A stretch of 51,414 bases of DNA from an uncultured Alistipes sp. (GCA_900544265.1 UQUQ01000016.1:1-51414); one strand, 5' to 3'; positions 40,978-49,263 are shown, counted from the first letter of the stretch. A program made the numbers and translations. The notes: generated by a model not told the origin, from the sequence alone.

Positions 40978-41528
40978 CCGACTACATCGTAGCCGACGAC
41001 CGGCAGCTCGTGGCACGGGTGCTCGAGGGCGACGACGTGGCCTTCGAGTACCTCTTCAACCGCTACCGCGACGCCATCTACCGGCTCTTCGTGCAGCGGC
41101 TGGGGGGCGTGAACGATGCCGACGACCTGCTGCAGGAGACCTTCATCAAGGTCTACATCAACCTGCACCGCTACCGTCCGGACTACACCTTCGGACAGTG
41201 GGTCTACACCATCGCGCGCAACACCTTCATCGACTACGTGCGGCGCCGGCAGGAGGACCTGCCCATCGACGAGCGCTTCGCGGCCCCGGCCTCGAACGCC
41301 CCGACCCCCGAGGAGAGCTTCATCAACCTCCAGCAGCGCCGGCAGATCGAACACTACCTCGAACGCCTCGCGCCGCGCTACCGGCAGCTCATCCTGATGC
41401 GCTTCTTCGACGAATACTCCTACGAGGAGATTGCCGCGAAGCTCTCGCTGCCGCTCGGCACGGTCAAGACGCAGATACACCGCGCCCGCGAGCAGATGTG
41501 CCGCATGATTGCCGAGGGCGAGAAGTGA
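40968..41528 (+). CDS. ECF-type sigma-70 family RNA polymerase sigma factor
   Basis: 186 residues. Region 2 (about 18-85: FEYLFNRYRDAIYRLFVQ, DDLLQETFIKVY, FGQWVYTIARNTFIDYVRR) and region 4 (about 125-175: YRQLILMRFFDEYSYEEIAA, LGTVKTQIHRAREQM) are both complete. ECF factors usually sit beside an anti-sigma gene; none is seen here. The gene overlaps the glycosyltransferase gene by 10 bases and is followed by rsmG, so it is read as part of a housekeeping unit. It could act constitutively or with an unlinked regulator. Confidence 0.92.
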   Translation: MEIADYIVADDRQLVARVLEGDDVAFEYLFNRYRDAIYRLFVQRLGGVNDADDLLQETFIKVYINLHRYRPDYTFGQWVYTIARNTFIDYVRRRQEDLPIDERFAAPASNAPTPEESFINLQQRRQIEHYLERLAPRYRQLILMRFFDEYSYEEIAAKLSLPLGTVKTQIHRAREQMCRMIAEGEK

Positions 41529-41611
41529 CGACCGCGGCCGGCACCGAAAACGGAACGGACAAGCCCGCCGGGGTGCGCAAGCCCCGGGGCAGAATCGGAA
41601 ATACAACCGCC

Positions 41612-42235
41612 ATGGAACTGATCCTGAAATACTTTCCCGACCTGACGCCGCGCCAGCGCGAGCAGTTTGCGGCGCTGTGGGACCTCTACGCCGACTGGAA
41701 CGCGAAGATCAACGTCGTCTCGCGCAAGGACTTCGACCAGCTGTACCTGCGGCACGTGCTGCACTCGTTGGCCATCGCGCGGGTCTGCACCTTCGCTCCC
41801 GGGGCGCGCATCCTCGATGTGGGGTGCGGCGGCGGCTTCCCGTCGGTGCCGCTGGCGATTCTCTTTCCCGGGGCGCGCTTCCTGGCCGCCGACTCGATTC
41901 GCAAGAAAATCACCGTCGTCGAGGGGGTCGCCCGCTCGCTCGGACTGGAGAACCTCGAGGCACGCACGGTGCGGGTCGAGACGCTCACCGAACGTTTCGA
42001 CTATGTCGTTTCGCGGGCCGTGACGGCCATGCCCGAATTTGTCGGCTGGGTGTGGAAACTCATCGAGCCGGGTGAGCGGGGTTCGCTGCCCAACGGTATC
42101 CTCTATCTGAAGGGGGGCGATCTGGCCGAGGAGCTGGGCCGCACCGGCAAGCGGTGGTACATCTACGACATCCCGCGCTTCTTCGACGAACCCTTCTTCG
42201 AGACGAAAAAGGTGGTCTATACCCCCAAACGCTGA
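41612..42235 (+). CDS. rsmG: 16S rRNA (guanine-527-N7)-methyltransferase
   Basis: 207 residues, the normal length of RsmG (GidB). It carries WNAKINVVSRKDFDQLYLRH (the conserved start of the fold), the SAM-binding DVGCGGGFPSVPLAI (about 68-82), FLAADSIRKKITVV and the catalytic-region VVSRAVTAMPE. It methylates G527 of 16S rRNA; loss gives low-level streptomycin resistance in other bacteria. It starts 83 bases after the sigma factor and its stop overlaps the next start (TGATG at 42233-42237). Confidence 0.93.
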   Translation: MELILKYFPDLTPRQREQFAALWDLYADWNAKINVVSRKDFDQLYLRHVLHSLAIARVCTFAPGARILDVGCGGGFPSVPLAILFPGARFLAADSIRKKITVVEGVARSLGLENLEARTVRVETLTERFDYVVSRAVTAMPEFVGWVWKLIEPGERGSLPNGILYLKGGDLAEELGRTGKRWYIYDIPRFFDEPFFETKKVVYTPKR

Positions 42236-42669
42236 TGGCGGCGGAGCAGCTCCCGGATCTGTTGTTGTGGGCCTTGCCTGTCCTGTTTGTGGCGCACGAT
42301 GCCGAAGAGGCCCTTTTCCTTCCCTCGTGGCTGGGGCGCAACCGGAATTTTCTCCGGCGGCGTTTCCCTCGCATGGCGGATTGGACGGATCGGGCTGCAT
42401 CGCTTTCGCGGAGCCGCTTTGCCTGCATGGCGGCCGAGGAGCTGGCGCTGCTCCTGCTTGTGACCGCTTATGCCTTCATTTCACACGATTATTATCCGTG
42501 GCTGGCCCTTTTCCTGGCCTTTGCCCTGCATTTGGCGGGACATCTTGTCCAATGGGCGGTCGTTGGCCGGATATTTCCGGCTGTCGTTTCGTCCATTCCG
42601 GCGTTGGCCGTCTGCGGTTGGATGCTGCACCGGCTGATTGTTTCCCGGGTCTTTGACCTTCGGGAATAA
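42235..42669 (+). CDS. HXXEE-domain membrane protein
   Basis: 144 residues with four predicted helices. The first ends in VAHDAEEALFLPSWL, where H21, E24 and E25 form the HXXEE motif that names this family (PF13787-type). The function of the family is not established; the conserved His/Glu residues near the membrane suggest metal binding or catalysis. Helix 3 contains HLAGHL, a second histidine pair. Its start overlaps the rsmG stop, so it is the last gene of the glycosyltransferase-sigma-rsmG unit. Confidence 0.75.
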   Translation: MAAEQLPDLLLWALPVLFVAHDAEEALFLPSWLGRNRNFLRRRFPRMADWTDRAASLSRSRFACMAAEELALLLLVTAYAFISHDYYPWLALFLAFALHLAGHLVQWAVVGRIFPAVVSSIPALAVCGWMLHRLIVSRVFDLRE

Positions 42670-42799
42670 ATATCTGTTGTGCGGCGTGTCAGGCGCGGTC
42701 GTTGCAGCGCTCAATCTGTGGTTGCTGCATGCCGTTGCAGGGACGTTCCGCCGGCGGTGACGCTTGCTCTTTGGGTTGGCAGATTGTACTTTCCGGCCG

Positions 42800-43219
42800 T
42801 TATTCCGGCTTCCAGGCGCTGTCGGCGATGCGGGCGAGGTTGCGCATGAAGGTCTCGGCGTCCGAAGCCCCCGTGATGCGCCCCAGCAGGTTGCCGTCGG
42901 TGTCGAAGACCAGATAGAGCGGAATCGACCCGCTGCCGTAGCGGCGCATGAGTTCGCGCCCCGTGTGTTTGTCGACATCGTATTTCGCCGCGACGAAGCG
43001 TGCCTCGACAAATTCGCCGACTTCGCGCAGCGAGAAGACCTCGCGCTCCATCAGTTGGCAGGGCGGGCACCACGAGGCGTAGAGGTCGATGAGCACCAGC
43101 TTGCCGCTGCGCAGGGCCATCTCGCGCACGGCGTCCGTGGATTTGGTCTCGAAACGTACCTGTGCCGCGGCGCCGAGCGGGCCGAGCAGCAGCAGGAGCA
43201 TCAGCAGTCTCTTTTTCAT
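42800..43219 (-). CDS. Periplasmic thioredoxin-like protein
   Basis: 139 residues with a signal peptide (LLMLLLLLGPLGAAAQ, cleavage near residue 20). The thioredoxin fold has the active site WCPPC (C51, C54) in LYASWCPPCQLMEREVF and the cis-proline loop as SGSIPLYLVF. The CPPC dipeptide is a less common redox site than CGPC or CxPC of TlpA. A periplasmic reductase or disulfide-handling role is expected. It lies 109 bases after rlmN on the same strand, with an inverted repeat in the gap. Confidence 0.82.
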   Translation of the reverse strand: MKKRLLMLLLLLGPLGAAAQVRFETKSTDAVREMALRSGKLVLIDLYASWCPPCQLMEREVFSLREVGEFVEARFVAAKYDVDKHTGRELMRRYGSGSIPLYLVFDTDGNLLGRITGASDAETFMRNLARIADSAWKPE

Positions 43220-43242
43220 CTTCAGCGTGTGTGTTTTGGGTT

Positions 43243-43267
43243 CCCGGCGTGCAATTACCGCGCCGGG
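43243..43267. repeat. 7-bp inverted repeat between thioredoxin-like gene and rlmN
   Basis: CCCGGCG (43243-43249) and CGCCGGG (43261-43267) with an 11-base spacer. There is no T-run after the stem, so it is not a classical terminator; it could be an mRNA structure. Confidence 0.5.
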
Positions 43268-43328
43268 ATGTTCGTCTCGGGCCCCGGCCGTTGCTGTGGC
43301 CTTCGCTCCGTGTCGAAGACCGGTGCCG

Positions 43329-44375
43329 TCAGCCGTTGTGCCGCTCCAGCTCCTGCGTGCTCAACAGCCCGCAGGCGGCCTGGATGTCCTCGCCGCGCGA
43401 GGCGCGGATCGTCGTCTGGATGCCTTTGGCCGTGAGCGTGTCGCGGAAGCGGACGATCTCCTCGTCCGGGGGCGAGAAGTAGGGCGATCCGGGAATCTTG
43501 TGGAAGCGGATGAGGTTGATGCGGCACTTGATGCCGTCGAGCAGGCGGCACAGCGCGCGGATGTGGCGCGGCGAGTCGTTCAGCCCGCTCATGAGGATGT
43601 ACTCGAACGAGACGCGGCGCTGGTGCGTGAAGTCGTACCCGCGCAGGATGTCGATGACTTCGGCAATGGGCCACGCCCGCTCGACGGGCATGATGGCGGC
43701 CCGCTCCTCGTGTACGGGGTTGTGGAGGCTGACGGCCAGGTGGACCTTTGTCTCGTCGAGGAAGCGCCGCAGCGCCGGCACGACGCCCGCCGTCGAGAGG
43801 GTGATGCGCGTGGGCGACCAGGCGAAGCCCCAGTCGGCAGTCATGATCCCGAGCGCCCGCAGCACGTTGTCGAGGTTGTCCAGCGGCTCGCCCATGCCCA
43901 TGAAGACGACGTTCGTCAGGCGGTCGCGCTCGGGCAGCGAGACGATCTGGTTGAGGATTTCGGCGGCCGAAAGGCTGTGCTGCAGCCCCTGCCGTCCCGT
44001 GGCGCAGAAGCGGCAGCCCATGCGGCACCCGGCCTGCGACGAGACGCAGAGCGTGGCCCGCTCGCCGTCGGGGATGTAGGCCGACTCGATGAAGTGGCCC
44101 TGCGCCGTGCGGAAGAGGTACTTCTTCGTGCCGTCGGCCGAGACGGTGACTCGCTCGGGGGCGTGCAGCGCCGTCGCGAAGCGCTCGGCGAGCCGGGCGC
44201 GGCTTGCGGCCGACAGGTCGGTCATGCGCTGCGGCTCCTCGGTGTGGCGCACGTAGAGCCAGCGGGCGATCTGCCGGGCCGCGAAGCGGGGCATGCCCTC
44301 CGCGGCGCAGAGGGCCGCCAGTTCGTCCGGATTCTTGCCGTACAGGGTCTCTTTGGGTGTCATTTCGGTGCGCAT
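43329..44375 (-). CDS. rlmN: 23S rRNA/tRNA adenine-C2 methyltransferase
   Basis: 348 residues. RlmN is a radical SAM enzyme that methylates A2503 of 23S rRNA and A37 of some tRNAs. The cluster motif CRMGCRFC (about residues 110-117) is preceded by LCVSSQAG, followed by FMGMGEPLDN, STAGVVP and LAVSLHNP, and the late AACGLL carries the methyl-accepting cysteine. ATG 44375 (MRTEMTPKETLYG) is chosen; 44363 is a possible alternative. A -7 box lies at 44392-44399. Confidence 0.95.
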   Translation of the reverse strand: MRTEMTPKETLYGKNPDELAALCAAEGMPRFAARQIARWLYVRHTEEPQRMTDLSAASRARLAERFATALHAPERVTVSADGTKKYLFRTAQGHFIESAYIPDGERATLCVSSQAGCRMGCRFCATGRQGLQHSLSAAEILNQIVSLPERDRLTNVVFMGMGEPLDNLDNVLRALGIMTADWGFAWSPTRITLSTAGVVPALRRFLDETKVHLAVSLHNPVHEERAAIMPVERAWPIAEVIDILRGYDFTHQRRVSFEYILMSGLNDSPRHIRALCRLLDGIKCRINLIRFHKIPGSPYFSPPDEEIVRFRDTLTAKGIQTTIRASRGEDIQAACGLLSTQELERHNG

Positions 44376-44391
44376 TGGCCGTTTGTCAGCA

Positions 44392-44399
44392 CAAAAGTA
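44392..44399 (-). promoter_or_regulatory. -7 box for rlmN
   Basis: Minus-strand TACTTTTG matches TAnnTTTG, 16 bases upstream of the rlmN start at 44375. Confidence 0.6.
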
Positions 44400-44453
44400 G
44401 GCAAAAAATGAATATTTTTGCGGGCGGATGGTTCGTTTTTGGATTTTTATCCC

Positions 44454-44461
44454 TATATTTG
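44454..44461 (+). promoter_or_regulatory. -7 box for tonB
   Basis: TATATTTG, an exact consensus match. Transcription would start around 44466, giving a leader of about 75 bases that contains the two hairpins at 44470-44505. Confidence 0.7.
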
Positions 44462-44469
44462 TGGTGCAT

Positions 44470-44505
44470 AGCGTACCCATACGCTGCTTTGCCGTGCGGC
44501 AAAGC
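44470..44505 (+). promoter_or_regulatory. Two stacked hairpins in the tonB leader
   Basis: AGCGTA-CCCA-TACGCT (44470-44485) is a perfect 6-bp stem with a 4-base loop, and GCTTTGCCG-TG-CGGCAAAGC (44486-44505) is a perfect 9-bp stem that begins on the next base. They lie right after the predicted start of transcription and 37 bases before the ATG. No T-run follows, so they are more likely mRNA-stabilising or protein-binding elements than a terminator. Confidence 0.7.
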
Positions 44506-44542
44506 GATCCGAAGGCAGAACAACAATTAAAATTACGGATAG

Positions 44543-45226
44543 ATGGAAATCAAGAAATCGCCCAAAGCGGACCTGCAGAACAAACGCGGTCTTTTGCTTG
44601 AAATCGGACTTATCATTGCGCTTGTTGCGGTGATCGGTGCCTTCAGCTACACGCCGAAGGAGTATCGCATCGAGCAGATCGAGACGGAGACGGCTCCGGT
44701 CGAGACCGAAATCACCGAGATTACCCGCCAGCCGGAGAAGCAGCCCGAGGCTCCCAAGAAGGTCGAGGTGAAGGTGATCGCCGACATCCTCGAGGTGGTG
44801 ACCAACGACACGCAGATCGAGACGGACATCACGTTCGTCGACTTCGATCAGGAGGCCGACGTCATCCAGCAGGTGGCTATCGAGGAGGAGGTGATCGAGG
44901 ACGACCAGCCGTTCCTGGTGGCCGAGACGATGCCTTCGTTCCAGGGTGGCGACCTCAACACGTTCCGCAACTGGGTACAGCAGAACGTGAAGTTCCCGCA
45001 GATCGCCCTCGAGAACGGTATTCAGGGCCGCGTCGTGCTGACGTTCGTGATCGAGAAGGACGGCCGTCTGACCAACATCCAGGTGCTGCAGACGCCCGAC
45101 CGTTCGCTCTCGGAGGAGGCCATCCGCGTGCTGAGCAAGTCGCCGAAGTGGTCGCCCGGCAAGCAGCGCAACCAGGTGGTGCGCGTGAAGTATACCCTGC
45201 CCGTCGACTTCCGCGTACAGAACTGA
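44543..45226 (+). CDS. tonB: Energy transducer TonB
   Basis: 227 residues. One membrane helix (about 17-36) is followed by an acidic, valine-rich periplasmic spacer (TETAPVETEITEITRQPEKQ) without the long Pro-Lys repeats of E. coli TonB, and by the TonB C-terminal domain (about 135-225): MPSFQGGDLNTFRNWVQQNV, GRVVLTFVIEKDGRL, KYTLPVDFRVQN. It transmits proton-motive force to TonB-dependent receptors. ExbB/ExbD are not in the window. Its own promoter and terminator make it a single-gene unit. Confidence 0.93.
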   Translation: MEIKKSPKADLQNKRGLLLEIGLIIALVAVIGAFSYTPKEYRIEQIETETAPVETEITEITRQPEKQPEAPKKVEVKVIADILEVVTNDTQIETDITFVDFDQEADVIQQVAIEEEVIEDDQPFLVAETMPSFQGGDLNTFRNWVQQNVKFPQIALENGIQGRVVLTFVIEKDGRLTNIQVLQTPDRSLSEEAIRVLSKSPKWSPGKQRNQVVRVKYTLPVDFRVQN

Positions 45227-45247
45227 TGGTGCGTTCTTTCCTATGGA

Positions 45248-45283
45248 GGGTATCCGGCTTTCGGGCGGGATACCCTTATTTTT
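45248..45283 (+). terminator. Intrinsic terminator of tonB
   Basis: GGGTATCC (45248-45255) and GGATACCC (45268-45275) with a 12-base loop, followed by TTATTTTT. It lies 21 bases after the tonB stop. Confidence 0.85.
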
Positions 45284-45386
45284 AGCCATATTCAGCATCG
45301 GATTTGCATCGGGACGACGTTCCCGGGTGCAGATGCCGGGCCGGCCGTCGACGACGGCGGCTCCGCAACCCTAAAAACGATTCGAT

Positions 45387-46607
45387 TTGGAAGAGAAACA
45401 GAACAGACATACTGCTCCGGCCGACGGCCCTGCCACCCCCTGCGAGCGGGCCGTGCTGGTCTCCGTCGTGCGCGACGGGCAGCCTGTGCGTCAGGCCGAG
45501 GAGTACCTCGACGAGCTGGAGTTTCTGGCCGAGACGGCCGATATCCGGGCCGTCAGGCGGTTCATGCAGCGGCTGCCGCAGCCCTCGGCCCGCATCTACG
45601 TGGGGCCGGGCAAACTGGAGGAGATTGCCGCCTGGTGTCGTGACGAGGAGATCGACGTGGCGATCTTCGACGACGAGCTCTCGCCGTCGCAGACGCGCAA
45701 CATCGAGAAGGCGATGCCGTGCCGCATCCTGGACCGCACGCGCCTGATCCTCGACATCTTCATGTCGCGGGCCCAGACGGCCTACGCCAAGACGCAGGTG
45801 CAGCTGGCCAACTACGAATACATGCTGCCGCGGCTGTCGGGCCTGTGGACCCACCTCGAGCGGCAGCGCGGCGGCACGGGCACGCGCGGCGGTGCGGGCG
45901 AGCGCGAGATCGAGACCGACCGGCGCATCATCCGCGACCGCATCGCCAAGTTGAAGGAGGACCTCAGGAAGATCGACCGCCAGATGGCCGTGCAGCGCTC
46001 GAACCGCGGTTCGCTGGTGCGTGTGGCGCTGGTGGGTTACACCAACGTGGGCAAGTCGACGCTCATGAACCTCATCTCGAAGAGCGACGTCTTTGCCGAG
46101 AACAAGCTCTTCGCGACGCTCGACACGACGGTGCGCAAGGTGGTCTTCGACAACCTGCCCTTCCTGCTCTCGGATACGGTGGGCTTCATCCGCAAGCTGC
46201 CCACGGAGCTGATCGAGTCGTTCAAGTCGACGCTCGACGAGGTGCGCGAAGCCGACCTGCTCGTGCACGTGGTCGACATCTCGCACCCGCAGTTCGAGGA
46301 TCAGATCGCCGTCGTCAAGCAGACGCTGCAGGAGATTGGTGCCGGGGAGAAGCCCGTCTACCTGGTCTTCAACAAGATCGATGCCTACACCTATGTAAAG
46401 AAGGAGGAGGACGACCTGACGCCCGCCACGCGCGAGAACCTCTCGCTCGAGGAGCTGAAGCGCAGCTGGATCGCCCGGGCCAATACGCCCTGCATCTTCC
46501 TCTCGGCGCTGACGCGGACCAACATCGAGAAGTTCCGCACGGACCTCTACGGCATGGTGCGGGAGATCCACGCCGGCCGTTACCCCTTCAACAACTTCCT
46601 CTACTGA
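45387..46607 (+). CDS. hflX: GTPase HflX
   Basis: 406 residues. HflX binds 50S subunits and rescues stalled ribosomes under stress. The N-terminal HflX domain (about 20-195, with IYVGPGKLEEI, VAIFDDELSPSQTRNIE and RTRLILDIFMSRAQT) is followed by the G domain: G1 GYTNVGKST, G3 DTVGF, G4 NKID. The reading frame opens with TTG at 45387; an in-frame stop lies at 45372-45374 and the first in-frame ATG falls about 60 codons into the domain, so TTG is the probable start. upp follows after 19 bases. Confidence 0.92.
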   Translation: MEEKQNRHTAPADGPATPCERAVLVSVVRDGQPVRQAEEYLDELEFLAETADIRAVRRFMQRLPQPSARIYVGPGKLEEIAAWCRDEEIDVAIFDDELSPSQTRNIEKAMPCRILDRTRLILDIFMSRAQTAYAKTQVQLANYEYMLPRLSGLWTHLERQRGGTGTRGGAGEREIETDRRIIRDRIAKLKEDLRKIDRQMAVQRSNRGSLVRVALVGYTNVGKSTLMNLISKSDVFAENKLFATLDTTVRKVVFDNLPFLLSDTVGFIRKLPTELIESFKSTLDEVREADLLVHVVDISHPQFEDQIAVVKQTLQEIGAGEKPVYLVFNKIDAYTYVKKEEDDLTPATRENLSLEELKRSWIARANTPCIFLSALTRTNIEKFRTDLYGMVREIHAGRYPFNNFLY

Positions 46608-46626
46608 CCATCAAAACAGAACCGAT

Positions 46627-47283
46627 ATGACATTGCACATTCTCTCGCAGCAGAACACCGTTCTCAACAAATTCATCGCCGAGATCCGCGACAAGTCGAT
46701 CCAGCGGGATTCGATGCGTTTCCGCCGCAACATGGAGCGCATCGGCGAGGTGACGGCCTACGAGATTTCGAGATCGCTCAACTACTCGCCCCGCGTCGTG
46801 GAGACGCCGCTGGGTGAGGCGACCGTGCAGACGATCGACGACCGGCTGGTCATCGCGACGATCCTGCGGGCGGGCCTTCCCTACCACCAGGGCTTCCTGA
46901 ACTACTTCGATGATGCGCAGAACGCCTTCGTCTCGGCCTACCGCAAGAGCACGAAGGACGGCAAGTTCACCGTGAAGGTCGAGTACATCTCGTGCGGCTC
47001 GCTCGAGGGCAAGACGCTGCTGCTGGTCGACCCGATGCTGGCCACGGGTTCGTCGCTCGTGCTGGCCTACAATGCGCTGTGCGAGCGGGGCGGGGAGCCG
47101 CTCCACACGCACGTTGCGGCGGTCATCGCCTCGGAGCAGGGGATCGACTATGTCGAGAAGAATATGCCGCGTCAGACGACGACGATCTGGGCGGCGGCCG
47201 TCGACGAGGAGCTGACCTCGCGCTCGTATATCGTTCCGGGCATCGGCGACGCGGGCGACCTGGCCTACGGCGAGAAGATCTGA
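46627..47283 (+). CDS. upp: Uracil phosphoribosyltransferase
   Basis: 218 residues. It makes UMP from uracil and PRPP (pyrimidine salvage). The PRPP-binding loop VDPMLATGSSLV, the LRAGLPYHQGF segment and the C-terminal uracil-binding IVPGIGDAGDLAYG are diagnostic. It lies 19 bases after hflX and probably shares its transcript. Confidence 0.94.
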   Translation: MTLHILSQQNTVLNKFIAEIRDKSIQRDSMRFRRNMERIGEVTAYEISRSLNYSPRVVETPLGEATVQTIDDRLVIATILRAGLPYHQGFLNYFDDAQNAFVSAYRKSTKDGKFTVKVEYISCGSLEGKTLLLVDPMLATGSSLVLAYNALCERGGEPLHTHVAAVIASEQGIDYVEKNMPRQTTTIWAAAVDEELTSRSYIVPGIGDAGDLAYGEKI

Positions 47284-47301
47284 TCCGCGCCCTTCGGCCG
47301 G

Positions 47302-47315
47302 GCTCCGCACGGAGC
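47302..47315. repeat. Small hairpin before the sulfatase gene
   Basis: GCTCCG-CA-CGGAGC is a perfect 6-bp inverted repeat, followed by a run of eight C (47320-47327) and then the ATG at 47341. No T-run is present. Confidence 0.45.
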
Positions 47316-47340
47316 GACACCCCCCCCGCACGAACCGTAA

Positions 47341-49188
47341 ATGTTGGACGGAATGAAGAGAAAGCTGTTGTTCGTACTGGTCGTTTTTGCCGCCACCGTC
47401 GTGATGATGGCCGTGCAGAAACCCGTTTTTCTGGCCTACTACGCCGCCGAAGCCGCCGAAGCGGGATTCGGCGGCTGGTGCCGTGTCCTCTGGCACGGGC
47501 TGTCGCTCGACATGACCGTCGCGGGCTACGTGACGGTCGTGCCGCTGCTCGCGACGCTCGTATCGCTGTGGGTGCGGCTGCCGCAGCGCCTCTGGCGGGG
47601 TATCCTGACGGGCTACTTCGTCCTCATCGCGCTGGTCACGGCGGCGATCTTCGCCGTGGATGTCGCCCTCTATGAACACTGGGGCTTCCGCCTCGACTCG
47701 ACGATCCTGATCTACCTGGCCGATCCGAAGGAGGCGATGGCGAGCGTCGATTTCTGGCTCGGCGTGCGGCAGCTGCTGCTCTTCGCGCTCTATGCCGCGG
47801 CGATGATCTGGGGTTACCGCCGCGTGCTGCGGCTCTTCGACGGCGAGCCCGTCGGAGGTCTCGGCGCCCTCTTCGGGTCGCTGGCTATGGTGATGCTTGC
47901 GGGCTTCGACTTCCTGGCGATCCGCGGCGGTACGGGCGCCTCGGTGGCCAACGTCTCGAAGGTCTACTTCAGCCCGGTGCTCTTCCTGAACCATGCCGCC
48001 ACCAACCCCGTCTTCTCGTTCCTCTCCTCACTGGGCGACCACAAGGACTATGCGGCCGAATACCCCTTCTACGACGAGCCGACGCGCGCCGCGAAGTTCG
48101 AGGCGCTGCGCGGCAACCGTCCGGACTCGGCCCCGGCGCGGCACGTGCTGCGCACGCAGCGACCCAACGTCGTGGTGGTGATCCTCGAGAGCTTCGCCCG
48201 CACGGTGATGGATGAGCAGGTCGACGGCGAGCCCGTCATGCCCCACATGCGGCGGCTTCGGGAGGAGGGCATCTGGTTCGAGAACTTCTTTGCCAACTCC
48301 TTCCGCACGGACCGCGGCGAGGTGGCCCTTTTGAGCGGCTTCCCCGCGCAGACGCGCACCTCGATCATGAAACTCCCGGGCAAGAGCCGCTCGCTGCCCT
48401 CGCTGGCGCGGTCGCTCGACAGCGCGGGCTACGCCACGAGTTTCTCCTACGGCGGCGACCTGAACTTCACGGACCAGGCCTCCTACATGTATGCCACGGG
48501 GTGGCAGGAGCTCGTCTGGCAGAAGGACCTGCACTTTGCCACGACGCCGTCCGACTGGGGCTACGACGACGCCGTCATGTGCGACTGGTTTGCCGACCGG
48601 GTGATCGACCTGGACCGGCGCGGCGAGCCCTTCCTCGCGGGACTGCTCACCCTGAGCAGCCACAAGCCCTTCGACGTCCCCTACGAGAAGTTCGAGAACC
48701 GGATTCTCAACGCCTTCGCCTTCTCGGACGAGTGTGTGGGCCGCATGGTCGAGCGGCTGAAGGCCTCGCCGGCGTGGGACAACCTGTTGCTGGTCCTTGT
48801 GGCGGACCACGGCTACCCCTACCCGCGCTCGCTGACCTACAACGAGCCGCTGCGCCACCGCATCCCGATGATCTGGACGGGCGGTGCCGTTGCCGCCCCG
48901 TGCGTCGTCGAGGAGTACGCCTCGCAGATCGACCTCTGCGCCACGCTGCTCGGCCAGCTGGGCCTTCCGCACGACGACTACGACTACAGCAAGGACATCT
49001 TCGCGCCGGCCCCGCCGCGCAAGTTCGCCTACTACACCTTCAACGACGGGTTCGGCGTGGTCGACGCCTCGGGGGCGGTCGTGTGGGACGCCACGACGCA
49101 GCAGACCGTCTCGGGCGATGATCCGGAGCTGCTGGAGATCGGCCGCACGATGCTGCAGACGACCTACGTCGACATCTCGCGCCGCTGA
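47341..49188 (+). CDS. LTA-synthase-like membrane sulfatase
   Basis: 615 residues: about five N-terminal membrane helices (to about residue 205), then a periplasmic alkaline-phosphatase-fold domain (about 275-570). The catalytic threonine sits in NSFRTDRGEVALLSGFPAQ and later metal ligands in LVADHGYPYP, PFDVPY and RHRIPMIW. Proteins of this group in Gram-negative bacteria act as phosphoglycerol or phosphoethanolamine transferases on glycolipids or glycans; the substrate here is unknown. ATG 47353 (MKRKLLF) is a possible alternative start. It starts 57 bases after upp. Confidence 0.88.
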   Translation: MLDGMKRKLLFVLVVFAATVVMMAVQKPVFLAYYAAEAAEAGFGGWCRVLWHGLSLDMTVAGYVTVVPLLATLVSLWVRLPQRLWRGILTGYFVLIALVTAAIFAVDVALYEHWGFRLDSTILIYLADPKEAMASVDFWLGVRQLLLFALYAAAMIWGYRRVLRLFDGEPVGGLGALFGSLAMVMLAGFDFLAIRGGTGASVANVSKVYFSPVLFLNHAATNPVFSFLSSLGDHKDYAAEYPFYDEPTRAAKFEALRGNRPDSAPARHVLRTQRPNVVVVILESFARTVMDEQVDGEPVMPHMRRLREEGIWFENFFANSFRTDRGEVALLSGFPAQTRTSIMKLPGKSRSLPSLARSLDSAGYATSFSYGGDLNFTDQASYMYATGWQELVWQKDLHFATTPSDWGYDDAVMCDWFADRVIDLDRRGEPFLAGLLTLSSHKPFDVPYEKFENRILNAFAFSDECVGRMVERLKASPAWDNLLLVLVADHGYPYPRSLTYNEPLRHRIPMIWTGGAVAAPCVVEEYASQIDLCATLLGQLGLPHDDYDYSKDIFAPAPPRKFAYYTFNDGFGVVDASGAVVWDATTQQTVSGDDPELLEIGRTMLQTTYVDISRR

Positions 49189-49214
49189 TCGCGCAGAATA
49201 CCCACATGTAGGTA

Positions 49215-49245
49215 TTGCGCCGCGCGTCCCGGCTCCTTATCTTTG
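49215..49245 (+). promoter_or_regulatory. Promoter of the hemerythrin-LuxR regulator
   Basis: TTG (49215-49217), 20 bases, then TATCTTTG (49238-49245), an exact -7 match. The -7 box lies inside the 31-bp palindrome at 49233-49263; the mirror arm holds an equal box for the opposite strand. Confidence 0.75.
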
Positions 49246-49263
49246 CGCCGCAAAGATAAGGAG
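49233..49263. promoter_or_regulatory. Perfect 31-bp palindrome overlapping the promoter
   Basis: The left arm CTCCTTATCTTTGCG (49233-49247) and right arm CGCAAAGATAAGGAG (49249-49263) are exact reverse complements around one central C. It covers the -7 box and the likely start point, so it is well placed as an operator, most simply for the regulator encoded next. Read as RNA it would also be a strong hairpin. Confidence 0.8.

Noticed and set aside
42670..42799. Terminator between the HXXEE gene and the thioredoxin-like gene
   Set aside because: Only short, imperfect stems and no T-run on either strand.
47320..47327. Phase-variable poly-C tract before the sulfatase gene
   Set aside because: A C8 run 13 bases upstream of the start is only weakly suggestive in such GC-rich DNA; it does not lie between promoter elements or inside the coding sequence.
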